From SAR202 cluster bacterium (GTDB lineage: Bacteria > Chloroflexota > Dehalococcoidia > UBA3495): a stretch of DNA of 5,431 nucleotides. Under the pieces are notes generated by a model. That model was not told the DNA's origin. It ran no database searches and worked only from the letters and a program-made list of their open reading frames with translations. A program made the translations under genes and the position numbers. Positions 5,419 through 5,431 of the stretch are shown piece by piece (the stretch's first letter is position 1; each line of letters begins with the position of its first letter). The stretch spans positions 1 through 5,431 of the forward strand of contig VFHG01000311.1 of the NCBI GenBank assembly GCA_009392075.1, in the 5' to 3' direction.

Positions 5419-5431
5419 GTGAGCGAGATTC
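5419..5431 (+). CDS. Possible start of the SAM-riboswitch-controlled gene (partial)
   Basis: A GTG at 5419 opens GTG AGC GAG ATT (Met-Ser-Glu-Ile) to the window edge and is preceded by GGGAG (5406-5410) with 8 nt spacing. No ATG follows the last stop in this frame (TAG at 5383-5385), so the gene begins here or beyond the window. From the riboswitch class the product is expected to act in methionine or SAM synthesis, sulfur assimilation or methionine transport, but four codons cannot identify it. The 96 nt between terminator and GTG holds only very short frames. Confidence 0.4.

Noticed and set aside
1..5431. CRISPR array, tRNA/rRNA, insertion sequence or prophage
   Set aside because: No regularly spaced repeats, cloverleaf sequence, transposase, integrase or terminal inverted repeats could be seen; the window is nearly filled by metabolic genes and one leader region.

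Overview
The window reads as a piece of a bacterial chromosome with moderately high GC. It encodes an oxidative, flavin-based acyl-CoA metabolism and carries a divergent S-adenosylmethionine-controlled transcription unit at its right end. The ACAD/ETF gene set, the protein style and a SAM-I riboswitch fit an uncultured Chloroflexota-like lineage (for example Dehalococcoidia/SAR202). That placement is an inference from general resemblance, not a demonstrated assignment.

Minus-strand block (about 1-5011). Transcribed from right to left, a well-formed promoter (TTGACA, 18-nt spacer, CATAAT, 5011..4982) precedes nicotinate phosphoribosyltransferase (pncB-type, 4937..3552). A gap of 55 bp leads to a single 617-residue protein that fuses ETF beta to ETF alpha (3496..1643). 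A gap of 123 bp, which holds a second promoter-like site, leads to a 400-residue acyl-CoA dehydrogenase (1519..317). A gap of 97 bp leads to the N-terminus of a second acyl-CoA dehydrogenase, which runs off the left edge (217..1). The likely logic is that the dehydrogenases oxidise an acyl-CoA and pass electrons to the fused ETF, while PncB supplies NAD. No ETF:quinone oxidoreductase or other electron acceptor is in the window.

Right-hand plus-strand block (about 5069-5431). A promoter (TTGACA, 17-nt spacer, TAACAT) drives a leader containing a complete SAM-I (S-box) aptamer, an antiterminator hairpin and an intrinsic terminator. I can trace the mutually exclusive pairings base by base. The controlled gene starts at or beyond 5419, so only its possible first codons are visible and its identity is unknown. 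A methionine/SAM-pathway gene is expected from the riboswitch class.

The items most worth a second look are the fused ETF with a divergent alpha-FAD motif set (Arg of the SGGRG motif replaced by Met), the tandem dehydrogenases in which the first has Asp where many relatives have a catalytic Glu, and the complete SAM attenuator back to back with the pncB-ETF-ACAD operon. I found no mobile element, CRISPR array, tRNA or rRNA.
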